Assembly (NCBI GenBank): GCA_030452125.1
Contig: JAKDMV010000024.1
Location: 1-32,981 of the forward strand
Direction: 5' to 3'
From: Micrococcaceae bacterium
GTDB lineage: Bacteria > Actinomycetota > Actinomycetes > Actinomycetales > Micrococcaceae
Length of the DNA: 32,981 nt
The first letter of the stretch is position 1. Each line of letters begins with the position of its first letter. A model generated the notes under the pieces. That model was given only the letters and a program-made list of their open reading frames with translations, had not been told where the DNA came from and searched no databases. Shown piece after piece: positions 13,804-22,757 of the stretch. Position numbers and translations under genes: made by a program.

Positions 13804-13887
13804 AAAGGCAAATCTTCCGAGCACATCGAAGCGCTCCTCGGGGCGAATCCACAGGATGAATGAACCAGAAGAAGGTAGGTGGCAGTA

Positions 13888-15054
13888 ATGAGTGAAGGTA
13901 TGAGGTTCGCGGGTGCGGCCCGCTCCGGGCAGTATGTCGAGCAGGAGGACACTCCGGCGGAGGTACCGACCCCGCAGCAAAGCGAGACCAAGGGTGAGGC
14001 CTTGGACCCTGCGGCTGAAGCCGCCACGAACGTGGTGGCTTCAAAAAAAGATCCGGCTGTGGAGGCAGACGAAAAGTCTGGAGTTCTCGCTCTATACAAG
14101 GATGATGAGCTCGAAGTCCTGGAGCCGGCAAAGACCGGCTCGCGCGGGTTCTGGAATAAGGCCACCGGTGGGGTCTTCAAGCTCTCGCCTTCCAAGGTCG
14201 AGTTGGACGCTCGCGCCCTGGTGAACAGCCAGGAAGCGTTCGAGGCCGCCATCCGCCAAGCGAGCTGGACCCGCGCGGCAGGCATCGCCGTGGCCAACAA
14301 GAAGGGCAACACGGGAAAGACACCCGTCACCCTGTGCCTGTCCGCGATTCTGGCCAGCATCCGGGGTGGCTCCGTGGCCGCCGTCGAGTTCACCGACGAC
14401 AAGGGCCAACTGGCCTACCGCGCCGAAGGCGAGCCCGCCCTGGGCATCGGGGAGTTGGTCAAGGAGCTTCAGAACGTCCGCACGCAATCACAGTTGCGCG
14501 GATACACGGTGACCCAGACCAGCTTCGCGTCCGTCATCGGGTCCACGAATCGTTCTCGGCCGCCGTTGAGTGAACAGGACGTGATCGGGGTTTCCAAGCT
14601 CGTTGATGACTACTTCACGATGCGCGTGATGGATACGGCCAACCAGTACTCCTCCAGTGCGTTCACCGGAGTGCTAGCCGTCACCGATGTGCTGGTGGTT
14701 CCGACCATGAATTCCATGGATTCGGTATTCGATGCCTTGGAACTGCTCGAATACCTGGAGCAGCAGGGCGGCAAGTCCGCACACCTGGCACGAACGGCGA
14801 TCATCGTCCGGCTCTCGGATGGCCGGCCCGAGTTCAAGGCCTCGCGGATCGCGAACTACTTCCTGGACAAGGGCATCCCCGCCGAGAGGATCTTCTCGAT
14901 TCCCTATGACGAACACATTGCCGAGCGCGGGGAACTGTCTTTGAAGAAGCTGGCAGAACCAACACGGCAGGCTTTCACTGCGGTCGCTGCCGGAGTCGTG
15001 GCACAGGCCAACCAAACCATCACCGAAGAAACCCTGAAGGAGAACCAGTCATGA
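13888..15054 (+). CDS. MinD/ParA-like ATPase of the transfer operon
   Basis: 388 residues. A long N-terminal extension (about 1-125) is acidic and alanine-rich at first (about 18-70). Then comes a P-loop ATPase with the deviant Walker A motif NKKGNTGKTP (137-146), a VMDTAN segment near 246-251 in the Walker B position, and a VLVVPTMNSMDSV segment near 270-283. This is a MinD-like ATPase of the kind found at the head of actinobacterial type IV secretion operons, distinct from the partition ParA at 9573. I chose the ATG at 13888 (AGGTGG five bases upstream) over a GTG at 13879. Its stop overlaps the next start (ATGA). It may position the transfer apparatus or energise an assembly step; this is not established. 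Confidence 0.75.
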   Translation: MSEGMRFAGAARSGQYVEQEDTPAEVPTPQQSETKGEALDPAAEAATNVVASKKDPAVEADEKSGVLALYKDDELEVLEPAKTGSRGFWNKATGGVFKLSPSKVELDARALVNSQEAFEAAIRQASWTRAAGIAVANKKGNTGKTPVTLCLSAILASIRGGSVAAVEFTDDKGQLAYRAEGEPALGIGELVKELQNVRTQSQLRGYTVTQTSFASVIGSTNRSRPPLSEQDVIGVSKLVDDYFTMRVMDTANQYSSSAFTGVLAVTDVLVVPTMNSMDSVFDALELLEYLEQQGGKSAHLARTAIIVRLSDGRPEFKASRIANYFLDKGIPAERIFSIPYDEHIAERGELSLKKLAEPTRQAFTAVAAGVVAQANQTITEETLKENQS

Positions 15055-15413
15055 GCATCATCATCAGCACCATCGTCAAAGCAGACGCGGCCATTGCAAC
15101 GGGAGCGGAAACCCTCGGCGTGGTCCACGTACCGACCATTGCAAACCCATTTCCCGGGGTTCCTGACTTCACGGTATTCGGGGCCGAATTCGATGCGTTG
15201 TGGAAGAAGCTCTTCGCCGCCGTGTGGGCGCTGGGTCTGATCGCTGCCGGGTTCTTCCTGATCGTGGGGATCGCGGCGATGGCCAAGAACGATTCAAATA
15301 ACCCCCACGCGCATGCGGAGGGCAAAAAGAAGGCCATCGGCGCAGGGATCGGCTTCGCTGCCCTGGCTGCCCTGGCTGTGATCATGGGCGCGATCCTGAC
15401 AGTGGTGGGCTGA
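15051..15413 (+). CDS. Two-TM VirB2/pilin-like transfer protein
   Basis: 120 residues with two hydrophobic helices, about 54-78 (LFAAVWALGLIAAGFFLIVG) and about 95-118. They are joined by a short polar, histidine- and lysine-rich loop (NDSNNPHAHAEGKKK). Small two-helix membrane proteins encoded early in type IV secretion operons are often VirB2/TrbC-type pilin-like subunits, and this has the right size and plan. No sequence motif proves it. The ATG overlaps the stop of the ATPase gene, and the next gene starts three bases after this stop, so it is tightly coupled within the operon. Confidence 0.6.
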   Translation: MSIIISTIVKADAAIATGAETLGVVHVPTIANPFPGVPDFTVFGAEFDALWKKLFAAVWALGLIAAGFFLIVGIAAMAKNDSNNPHAHAEGKKKAIGAGIGFAALAALAVIMGAILTVVG

Positions 15414-15416
15414 CCC

Positions 15417-16091
15417 GTGGCCGAGAAGGAACCAACACGGAGTGAGGCACGCGGCCCGATCCCACGCTGGGTCTGGGTCCTGGTGGCCATTGTTCTGGTG
15501 GCGGGCCTGGTGGCCGGGGTGAGCGTGTTCTACGCGAAGACCCGCAAGGACGAAACAACGGCCCCGGCTCCCTCCTCGGCTCCAACGGCCACAGCCGGTG
15601 GTGCGGATGGGTGCATCGCGGGTAGGGACAACGACGCGAAGTCTTTGATCGAGGGCGCGAAGAAGCAGGCCCACACCGACGAGGGAGCTGTGGGTACCGC
15701 AGCTGGAATGGTCCGGTGGATTCTCCAGTACCCGTGGCCAAGCGAGAAGGAAGCAACAGATGTAATGACTACTCTCTCAACGGTGACAGACAAGGAAGAG
15801 ATTGCTTCCTCTGTAGCGGCACTCCGGCAGTTCCCGGCCCCTGATAGTGCACGGACGGGCAGCATCACGTTTGCTGATGGAAGGTATGTCATTGAGTCGG
15901 CAGAACCGGACCGCGTGAAAGTCTCCGTTGCGGGTCAAGGAGTCGCTGACAGCCAACTAACGGGAAAGTCGGCCGTGATGACCTTGACTATGGTCTGGAC
16001 AAACGACACCTGGAAGCTGGCCGAAAGTGATACGGACCGAACAGCCGAAGATGCCCTGAGCAATGGTGTCGCCTTTACTGGGGGGTGCTAG
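15417..16091 (+). CDS. Bitopic transfer protein (VirB8/TcpC-like position)
   Basis: 224 residues from GTG. A short basic cytoplasmic N-terminus is followed by one membrane helix (about 18-40), a proline/alanine/serine-rich linker (about 48-62), and an extracytoplasmic domain of about 160 residues with alternating helix and strand and two cysteines (C66 and the final residue C224). The plan resembles VirB8 or TcpC proteins, whose outer domain has an NTF2-like fold, but I cannot confirm the family. It starts three bases after the previous gene and ends three bases before the channel protein. A scaffold between membrane and wall is the likely role. Confidence 0.6.
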   Translation: MAEKEPTRSEARGPIPRWVWVLVAIVLVAGLVAGVSVFYAKTRKDETTAPAPSSAPTATAGGADGCIAGRDNDAKSLIEGAKKQAHTDEGAVGTAAGMVRWILQYPWPSEKEATDVMTTLSTVTDKEEIASSVAALRQFPAPDSARTGSITFADGRYVIESAEPDRVKVSVAGQGVADSQLTGKSAVMTLTMVWTNDTWKLAESDTDRTAEDALSNGVAFTGGC

Positions 16092-16094
16092 GTA

Positions 16095-17693
16095 ATGCCT
16101 TCTATTTCAGCACCAATGAATCCATTCACTGATCTTCTCGGTGATGCGAAAGATGCCGCACTGGAGAAGGGTGGCGAGATTTGGAACGGTACGGCCGGCA
16201 AGGTTGGGGACGTTATTTCCTTTGCCGAGGACCCGCTAAAGGCGATCTTCCAGGCAACCCGTAACGGGGCCGAGGGCCTGGCCACGGAGTTACTTCCTGC
16301 TCTCTCGAAGGCCACGGAACCTGATCTGTCGGCCGATTTCTTCATCAAGGCCTACGCGATCAGTTTCGCCGTGTCGATCATGGTCTGGGGCGTGCTGCTG
16401 ATCTTCCAGTTCCTCGCCGTGGCCTCTGGCAAACAGGCCGGCGCGGACTTCGTAGACACCGTATTCATGCGCTCCATGGTCTTCTTCGTCGGCGCGCTCT
16501 TCGGCCCCTGGGTGGGCGTGTTCCTGGTGAAGTTCTTCGGATCAATGTCCACCTCATTGATCGACTGGGGCGTGGGGTCGAGCTCGGACAAGATGCTCGA
16601 AAGCATGAACAGCATGCTCGAAGTCCAACCCTCGGCCATCCCCGGCGGGGTGATCGTGGGAATCCTGCTGATGATCTGCATGATCCTGGGCTTCCTACTC
16701 GTGGTCGTGATGCTCGCCATCATGCTCGTCACCCTCTACCTGACCGGCGTGGTCCTTCCCTTGGGGCTGGTGTGGTTTGCCTCGGGCAAACACGACGCGA
16801 TGGCCAAGAAGATCCCCGTGCTGTGGCTGTGCCTGTTGGCCTCCCACCCGCTGCTGTTCTTTCTGATGGGTTTCTCCTTCAACATGATTGCCGAGGCAGC
16901 GGACTGGATGAAGTGGTCCGGTGGTCTGGAGACCCTGATGGGCCTGGTGGCCGCCGTGGTGGCCATGGCCATTGCTGGTATGTCTCCGATCCTGTTGATG
17001 AAGTTCGCCCCGGTCATGCCGTCCGGTTCCGGACAGCAGTCCGGGCCGTCGATGAGTGCCCCGGAGAAGTCCTACGGAGCGCAGTCCCTTCCGGAGGCGA
17101 AGGAGGAAATGCGTACCAGCAAGCCGGGCACCGAGGACGCCGGCCAGGACGAAGGGGAGTCCGGTGGCGGTGGTGGTGCCAAGGGCGGTGGCGGTTTGAT
17201 GAACAAGCTCAAGGAACTCGGTGGTGGCGGCGGTCCGGAAGAGGCCGAGGCGGCGCCATCCGGTGGCGGTTCCGGCAAGATCCCCACGGGTCTGGCTGAT
17301 GCCGGTGCTGGCGGCGGGGGCGAGGGAGTTGGTGCCGAAGCCGGGGCCGGCAAGGCCATGCCCAAGCCTCCTGGTGCAGGAGCCGGCGCTGGTGCCGGCG
17401 CTGGGGAGGCCGCCGGAGTCGGAGCCGGTGCCGGAGGTGCTGGTGCTGGTGCTGCCGCTGGCGGGGCTGGTGCAGCCGAAGGAATGGCTGCTGCTGGTGC
17501 TGCCGAGACCGGGACAGGCGCGGGGGCCGTGGTCGGCATCCCGACGTTGTTGGCTGCCGGGGCGATGGCCGCAGCCGAGAAGACGGCCGAGGTCGGCAAG
17601 GAAGTCAGCGAGGAGGCCACCCGGATGGGTGAGGCCGGAGCCGGATACGCAGCCGGGGACATGCGCGATGACGAAGACGGAGGGGATAAGTAA
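16095..17693 (+). CDS. VirB6/TrbL-like channel protein with Gly/Ala-rich tail
   Basis: 532 residues. After an 80-residue N-terminus come about six membrane helices (about 87-110, 127-150, 183-207, 208-228, 240-262, 280-303), the plan of VirB6/TrbL polytopic subunits of the DNA translocation pore. The last 220 residues are soluble and low in complexity: a glutamate/lysine stretch, then long glycine-alanine runs (about 350-500) and an acidic end (DMRDDEDGGDK). Such tails occur in Gram-positive TrbL-like proteins and may contact partner ATPases. The stop TAA shares one base with the start of the next gene. The repetitive tail is a likely site of slippage, but the frame is open throughout. Confidence 0.8.
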   Translation: MPSISAPMNPFTDLLGDAKDAALEKGGEIWNGTAGKVGDVISFAEDPLKAIFQATRNGAEGLATELLPALSKATEPDLSADFFIKAYAISFAVSIMVWGVLLIFQFLAVASGKQAGADFVDTVFMRSMVFFVGALFGPWVGVFLVKFFGSMSTSLIDWGVGSSSDKMLESMNSMLEVQPSAIPGGVIVGILLMICMILGFLLVVVMLAIMLVTLYLTGVVLPLGLVWFASGKHDAMAKKIPVLWLCLLASHPLLFFLMGFSFNMIAEAADWMKWSGGLETLMGLVAAVVAMAIAGMSPILLMKFAPVMPSGSGQQSGPSMSAPEKSYGAQSLPEAKEEMRTSKPGTEDAGQDEGESGGGGGAKGGGGLMNKLKELGGGGGPEEAEAAPSGGGSGKIPTGLADAGAGGGGEGVGAEAGAGKAMPKPPGAGAGAGAGAGEAAGVGAGAGGAGAGAAAGGAGAAEGMAAAGAAETGTGAGAVVGIPTLLAAGAMAAAEKTAEVGKEVSEEATRMGEAGAGYAAGDMRDDEDGGDK

Positions 17694-19318
17694 TGGCCAC
17701 GCGATTCATTGGTGGCGAGTCCGGACACCGTTCGGTGTTCGGTGGTACCCGCACCAAACCACAGATCATCGGATACACCGCCACCGTCCTGGTGGCGGTT
17801 TTCGGGGTCATGTTCCTTGGCTGGCGCGGCCTGGCGCTCGGTGTGGTGTTGGGCATCGTGGTGTTCTTCATGACCGCCGGCACCGATAACGGGTCCTATT
17901 GGGAGCGGCGCAAGGCGCGCAAGCGGTGGAAGCTGCGCAAGGCCAACGGCACCGACCGCTACATCCCCTACAGCGAAACCGCCTGGGAAGAAGCACAAGC
18001 CGAGGCCGCAGAGCTGAAGAAGGCGAAGGATCGGGCGAAGGTCCTCGGCTCGGTGCGTGAGCGCCCGGACGGGGCGGACGGGATGGGTTGGCTCGATTCA
18101 CGGCCCAACCGCCCCGGTATCGCCTGGCACGCCCCGGACGGGGAAGAGTCCTACCTTTCGGTCGCTTTCGCCGTTCCGGGCCAGCTACGCGGCGCGGAGA
18201 GCGCCTTCCGCCAGGAAGCGGCACAGACCGGGTTCGGGACGCTGCTGGCACGATGTGCACCGGCGAATTCGCTGGTGCGGGCCATCCAGTGCGTGACGCG
18301 GGTGTTGCCCCCGGATCTGGCCATGAACGAAGCCTGGGTAGCGGAGCACTTGGACGCGGCCGCTCCGGCTGACGCGGTGGCCTCATACCAACAGGTCTTG
18401 GGACGCACCGGTGAAGGCACCTACGTCCAGCGTCATATCATCGTGGCCCGCTGGCCGTTGACGGAACGCTTCATGGCCACCGCAGCTCGCTACGGGGCCG
18501 GCCGCGCCGGATGGCGGGCACTGATGGAAGCCGAAACCGCTTCGATGGCCCGCTCCTTGCGCACCGCAAGGATGGGGGCCGTGAAGGCCCTCTCGGCCCG
18601 TGGCGTGGTGGCGATGATGCTGCACCAGCAGAATCCTGACCGGTTGCCGATGATGGTCGCCGGGATTGATCCCCGCCACCTTGGCTTGTCCTCCCATGAT
18701 GTGTGGAACGGGCATTGCGTCACCGACACGGACCCGCTGACGGGCAATGAATCGGTGTGGTTCCACCGCACCGCCAGGATCAGCGCCGCCAACGTGGAGA
18801 CCGGGCCGAGGTCCCCGTATTGGATGCTCTCATTGCTGCGCCGTGGGGGTAAGGAAGTCGGGGTGCGCTCGCTCTCCTTCTCGATGGAGCTCGTGCCCGC
18901 CCAGCAGGCCCGCGTGATGGCATCACGGGACATCGTGCGCGATACCTCCGAGGCCATTTCACGCTCCGCGAAGGGACAACTCGCGGACTCGGCAACGGAC
19001 GTGACCTTGCAGGCCGCCCGAGCGCGGGGCAATGACCTACGCCCGGGCTCGGGACACCACGGGGTGAACTGGGTCGGACACATCACCATTTCGGCCAGGA
19101 CGCAGAACGAGTTGACGAAGGCCTCGCGCGAAATGGAGGAAGCGGCCGCGAATGGGGCCGGGATCGGGAAGCTCGAATGGCTCGATTCCTACCAAGCGGC
19201 GGCCTCGGGCACGACGTGGCCCATCGCAAGGGGCTTGCAGCCAGGACAAAGCACGTTGGGGACCAGGGTCATGGACCGGTTGGCCGGCAACGGCGAAAAG
19301 GAAGAGAAGGTCGCCTGA
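17693..19318 (+). CDS. SCO6880-family protein (PrgI/VirB4 N-terminal-like)
   Basis: 541 residues. Two membrane helices near the N-terminus (about 26-45 and 47-63) are followed by a long soluble part. This matches the SCO6880 family of Streptomyces transfer-like clusters. In these, a PrgI-like membrane piece is joined to a domain resembling the N-terminal, non-catalytic half of VirB4. No Walker A motif is present. The ATPase half seems to be the next gene, whose ATG overlaps this stop by one base (TGATG). Together the two would make up a VirB4-type motor at the inner face of the membrane. The family name is from recall; the split-VirB4 reading is inference. Confidence 0.75.
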   Translation: MATRFIGGESGHRSVFGGTRTKPQIIGYTATVLVAVFGVMFLGWRGLALGVVLGIVVFFMTAGTDNGSYWERRKARKRWKLRKANGTDRYIPYSETAWEEAQAEAAELKKAKDRAKVLGSVRERPDGADGMGWLDSRPNRPGIAWHAPDGEESYLSVAFAVPGQLRGAESAFRQEAAQTGFGTLLARCAPANSLVRAIQCVTRVLPPDLAMNEAWVAEHLDAAAPADAVASYQQVLGRTGEGTYVQRHIIVARWPLTERFMATAARYGAGRAGWRALMEAETASMARSLRTARMGAVKALSARGVVAMMLHQQNPDRLPMMVAGIDPRHLGLSSHDVWNGHCVTDTDPLTGNESVWFHRTARISAANVETGPRSPYWMLSLLRRGGKEVGVRSLSFSMELVPAQQARVMASRDIVRDTSEAISRSAKGQLADSATDVTLQAARARGNDLRPGSGHHGVNWVGHITISARTQNELTKASREMEEAAANGAGIGKLEWLDSYQAAASGTTWPIARGLQPGQSTLGTRVMDRLAGNGEKEEKVA

Positions 19319-20868
19319 TGAGCATCACGACGGAAACAAAGAAGCAGAACGATGGCGCTGCCAAGCACTCCACCGAGTCCCTGGACGCCATGCTGGATGC
19401 CCCGCAAGCTCCCAAGCGCAGCCGGCTGTCCAGGATCCCACTGTTGCGCAAGTTGGCCCTGGACAAGGATCCAGAGGGCCAGTTCCCGGTCGAGACCGGT
19501 GTCGGCTTCGGGGAATGGGTGCCCTTCGAGTCCAAGGGCACCATCCTGCGCACCAACATGCGATCCGCCAAGAGCGGTCTCTACGCCCCATCGGTGCCCG
19601 GGGCACCGTCAACGACACGTCAGGCGGAAATCCTGAACACGGCGAAGATCGCCGCACCGACCGGCGTCGATGGGGTCTCGGCCGGGCGCGATGTCCTGTC
19701 CCAGACTCCGGTCTCCAAGGACCCGGTGACCGACTACAACGCGACCCCCCGCCGGGTGACCTCCACCAACGCATTGCTGATCGGTGACGTGGGGGCGGGA
19801 AAGTCCTCCTACGGCAAATGCGGGTATGTCCTGCGCCCGGTGATCCTGCGTAATCGTCGGGCCGTGATCTTCGATAAGAAGAACGAGGATGGGGAAGGCG
19901 AATACGCCCAGATCGTACGGTTCTTCGGCGGCCAGCCGATCCGCTACGCCCTGGATGGCTCCGGAGTCCGGCTGAACTTGCTGGATCCGGAGATTTCCGG
20001 GACGAACGACGACGGCCTGAACAACCAACTGGCGTTCTTGAACACGGTGCCGGCACTGATGCGCGACGGGCAAGGGGCCAATGAGTGGGAACGCAAGGCG
20101 TTGCGCCTGGCCTACCGGGAAGTGCAGGCCTCATTCGAGTCAGGACGGACGCCGACCACGGCGGATCTGCACGACCGAATCGGGATCATCAATCCCAATG
20201 AGCCCTCACTGGCTGGTTTCAGTGATGCCAGGCTTGAACAGCTCCACGAGGCCGGCGCGTCGATGCGCCTGGTCTTCAACGAACTGCTGGAGCACTTCGG
20301 GGCGATCTTCGACGGGGAGACCTCTGCCGGGGTGAGGCTCAATGGCAAGGTCTCCTCCTTCGATATTTCCCAGCTTCCCGATACCGGTCCGGTGATCCCC
20401 ATGGCCATGGGTCTATCCAACCTCTGGCTACTGGGCCGTGTCCGGCGGGATCGGGGGATGCGCACCAACGTGATCGTAGAGGAAGCCGGCCATATCCTCG
20501 GCGGCCCATTGGCGCTACAGCAACGCTCGAACATCAAGCTTTCCCGTGGCCTGGGCATCAGCAATATCTACTGCCTGCATAAGGACACCGACGTGCCCCC
20601 GGGCTCGCCGGGCATGGCCGTGATCGAGGAGGCGCAGACGGTGCATATCTTCCGCCAGACCCGCGAGAAGTCCGCGCAGTGGTGCGCCGAGACGTTCGGA
20701 CTGAACCCCGAATCGGTATCGGAAATCATGTCCCTGCCCAATGGGCACCACTTTTTGAAGTCGGCGGCCGATGATCCGGAAATCGAAATCGAGCATGTTC
20801 GCTCCGATTGGGAAATGAAGATGACCAACACCGACGGGGCACTGGTCGAAACGCCAGTGGAAGCCTAA
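19318..20868 (+). CDS. VirB4-like ATPase
   Basis: 516 residues. After about 145 residues without motif comes a P-loop ATPase: Walker A GDVGAGKSS at 156-164 and a Walker B-like NVIVEEAGHIL around 383-393. The C-terminal part has MSLPNGHHFLKS. This is the AAA-type motor of the VirB4/TraC class that powers assembly of type IV secretion machines. No membrane segment is present. I chose the ATG at 19318, which overlaps the previous stop; the longer upstream reading only shadows the preceding gene. Its neighbour carries the N-terminal VirB4-like half. The next gene follows after 23 bp. Confidence 0.85.
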   Translation: MSITTETKKQNDGAAKHSTESLDAMLDAPQAPKRSRLSRIPLLRKLALDKDPEGQFPVETGVGFGEWVPFESKGTILRTNMRSAKSGLYAPSVPGAPSTTRQAEILNTAKIAAPTGVDGVSAGRDVLSQTPVSKDPVTDYNATPRRVTSTNALLIGDVGAGKSSYGKCGYVLRPVILRNRRAVIFDKKNEDGEGEYAQIVRFFGGQPIRYALDGSGVRLNLLDPEISGTNDDGLNNQLAFLNTVPALMRDGQGANEWERKALRLAYREVQASFESGRTPTTADLHDRIGIINPNEPSLAGFSDARLEQLHEAGASMRLVFNELLEHFGAIFDGETSAGVRLNGKVSSFDISQLPDTGPVIPMAMGLSNLWLLGRVRRDRGMRTNVIVEEAGHILGGPLALQQRSNIKLSRGLGISNIYCLHKDTDVPPGSPGMAVIEEAQTVHIFRQTREKSAQWCAETFGLNPESVSEIMSLPNGHHFLKSAADDPEIEIEHVRSDWEMKMTNTDGALVETPVEA

Positions 20869-20891
20869 GACAAGCGAAGGGGTAGGTAGCG

Positions 20892-22757
20892 ATGAGCGAA
20901 GATGTCTCGGTCCGACAGCAGAGAGCGGCCACGTCGGGCACGAAGAAGGTCGAATTCGAGATTTTCATATGGGTCCTCATCATGGCCGTGTTGTGGCACG
21001 TGGCGCTGGTGATCACCACGAAACTGGCTTTTGGGGACTACCTTCAGACCTTGCAGGCGTTGGTCGATACCGTGCTGCGCGGCCGGACACCGGTCGATGT
21101 CGGCGGCAACGCCCGCGATGCCTGGGGCTGGCCGGTCGGGGTATGGGTGACGCTGCTGGTGCTGCTGTTCGCCGGATACATCGCCGTGCTGCACCAGCTC
21201 AAACTCCGGCGCGAACGCAAGGCCAAGGCCGCCCGTACCCGAAAGAACAAGAGCAATAAGAACGATCATGGCCTGTCCACGGCCAAGGAAATGAAAGCGC
21301 GGATCAGCGGCCCGGAAAAGGCCGAGCTGGCCCCGCCGGTGTTCGTCTACCTGGGCAAGGCCGTTGGCGTCCGGGCCGAGGACACCGCGTGTGTGATCGC
21401 CCCTCCGAGGGCGGGTAAGACGACGTTCATCGTCGCCGGGCAAGTCGTTGACGCTCCGGGCGCGGTCATCACTACAAGCACCCGCCCCGACGTGCTGCGC
21501 CTGACTGCCGGGGCACGCAGGGACAAGGGCCGCGTGTATGTCGCGGACTTCGACGGTCTGAGCAGCTACCCGGATAAGCTGCGCTGGAACGTCGTCGCCG
21601 GTTGCGAGGATGACCAGGTGGCCAGCGAACGCGCCGCCGCCATGGTCAACGCCATGCCCCGCAAGGGACCGCCCTCGGCGGCCGAGGGACACTTCAACAC
21701 CGGCTGCACCATCATCCTGGAGGCCATGCTCCATGCCGCCGCGCTCAAACGCGGTGGCACGATGCGCGATGTGATCGCCTGGTCACAGGACTTCCAGGAC
21801 CTCGAACCCAAGGAAATCATCGAAGAGTTTTCCTCCACGGTCCCGCTCTGGGGGGCGAACCTGGATGAATGGTGCCGTGAGGACAACCCGGACACCATCG
21901 GCAACACGAAGACCACGCTGGGCAAGATCACCGGGCCGATGAAGAACGAAAAGGTCCTCTCCATGCTCTGCCCCGTGCCCGGGGATCCGGGGATCGATAC
22001 CGCCCGGTTCACCGATCAGGGCAATACCTTGTATTGCCTGGCCCGCCCGTCGATGAATGCCTCCACCGCCCCGATTGTCACCGCGTTGGTGGAGACGATC
22101 ACCCAGGAAGCCGTGCGGGCCTCGGGACGGACGGCCAGCGGCCGGCTGGCCAAGCACCTTTCCTTGATCCTGGATGAGGCACCGAATACGTGCGCCCTGC
22201 CCTCGCTGCCCTCGCTGATGTCCGAAGGTGGCGGCAACGGGATCCACACGTGGGTCTTCGCCCAGTCACGCTCACAGCTGGTCGCCCGGTGGGGAGAGGA
22301 CGGGGCCGAAACCATCGTGAATGCCTCCGCCGCCCGCGTGCTCTTCGGCGCGATCTCCGATAACAAGTTCCTGACGGAAATCTCCGATCTGATTGGCAAG
22401 GAATGGGCAGAACACACCAGTTCCTCCTCCAACAGCGGCAAGGACGGCACCCCCGGGGTCACCGTCTCCAAGGCGATGCACCTGGATCAGAAGATGCGCC
22501 CGGATCAGATTCGCAAGCTACCCCAAGGCAAGGTCCTGCTGGTGTACCGGGAAATCGAGGCCGTGGTCCAGGTGATCCCTTGGTGGAAGCGTCCCGATAA
22601 GAAGGTCTTCGAGGACTCGCGGCTGTGGTGCCTGGGCCAGGAAGGCATCGAGGCCGATCAGGCAAAGGCCATCATCGCGGAGCAGGAAGCCAAGCAGAAG
22701 GAAGTGGACGCGGCCATCGAGGCCGGGGATCCCGAAGAGGATGCGGTGCCGGCATGA
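20892..22757 (+). CDS. VirD4/TraG-type coupling protein
   Basis: 621 residues. Two N-terminal membrane helices (about 23-43 and 81-101) flank a short external loop and are followed by a very basic stretch (RRERKAKAARTRKNK). The ATPase domain has Walker A APPRAGKTT (170-178) and Walker B LSLILDEAPN (about 422-431), and a C-terminal region ending in an acidic tail. This is the coupling ATPase that brings the relaxase-DNA complex to the secretion channel and pumps DNA through it. The start follows a GAAGGGGTAGG-type Shine-Dalgarno sequence. The stop overlaps the next start (ATGA). Motifs are intact, so it should be active. Confidence 0.93.
   Translation: MSEDVSVRQQRAATSGTKKVEFEIFIWVLIMAVLWHVALVITTKLAFGDYLQTLQALVDTVLRGRTPVDVGGNARDAWGWPVGVWVTLLVLLFAGYIAVLHQLKLRRERKAKAARTRKNKSNKNDHGLSTAKEMKARISGPEKAELAPPVFVYLGKAVGVRAEDTACVIAPPRAGKTTFIVAGQVVDAPGAVITTSTRPDVLRLTAGARRDKGRVYVADFDGLSSYPDKLRWNVVAGCEDDQVASERAAAMVNAMPRKGPPSAAEGHFNTGCTIILEAMLHAAALKRGGTMRDVIAWSQDFQDLEPKEIIEEFSSTVPLWGANLDEWCREDNPDTIGNTKTTLGKITGPMKNEKVLSMLCPVPGDPGIDTARFTDQGNTLYCLARPSMNASTAPIVTALVETITQEAVRASGRTASGRLAKHLSLILDEAPNTCALPSLPSLMSEGGGNGIHTWVFAQSRSQLVARWGEDGAETIVNASAARVLFGAISDNKFLTEISDLIGKEWAEHTSSSSNSGKDGTPGVTVSKAMHLDQKMRPDQIRKLPQGKVLLVYREIEAVVQVIPWWKRPDKKVFEDSRLWCLGQEGIEADQAKAIIAEQEAKQKEVDAAIEAGDPEEDAVPA

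Noticed and set aside
17160-17560. GC-rich GGTGCTGG-type repeats as possible DNA repeat array
   Set aside because: They encode the Gly/Ala-rich tail of the VirB6-like protein and have no regular period or spacers, so not CRISPR or iterons.
17072-17998. Proline/alanine-rich 308-codon frame antisense to the VirB6-like tail
   Set aside because: It mirrors the glycine-alanine repeats of the real gene.
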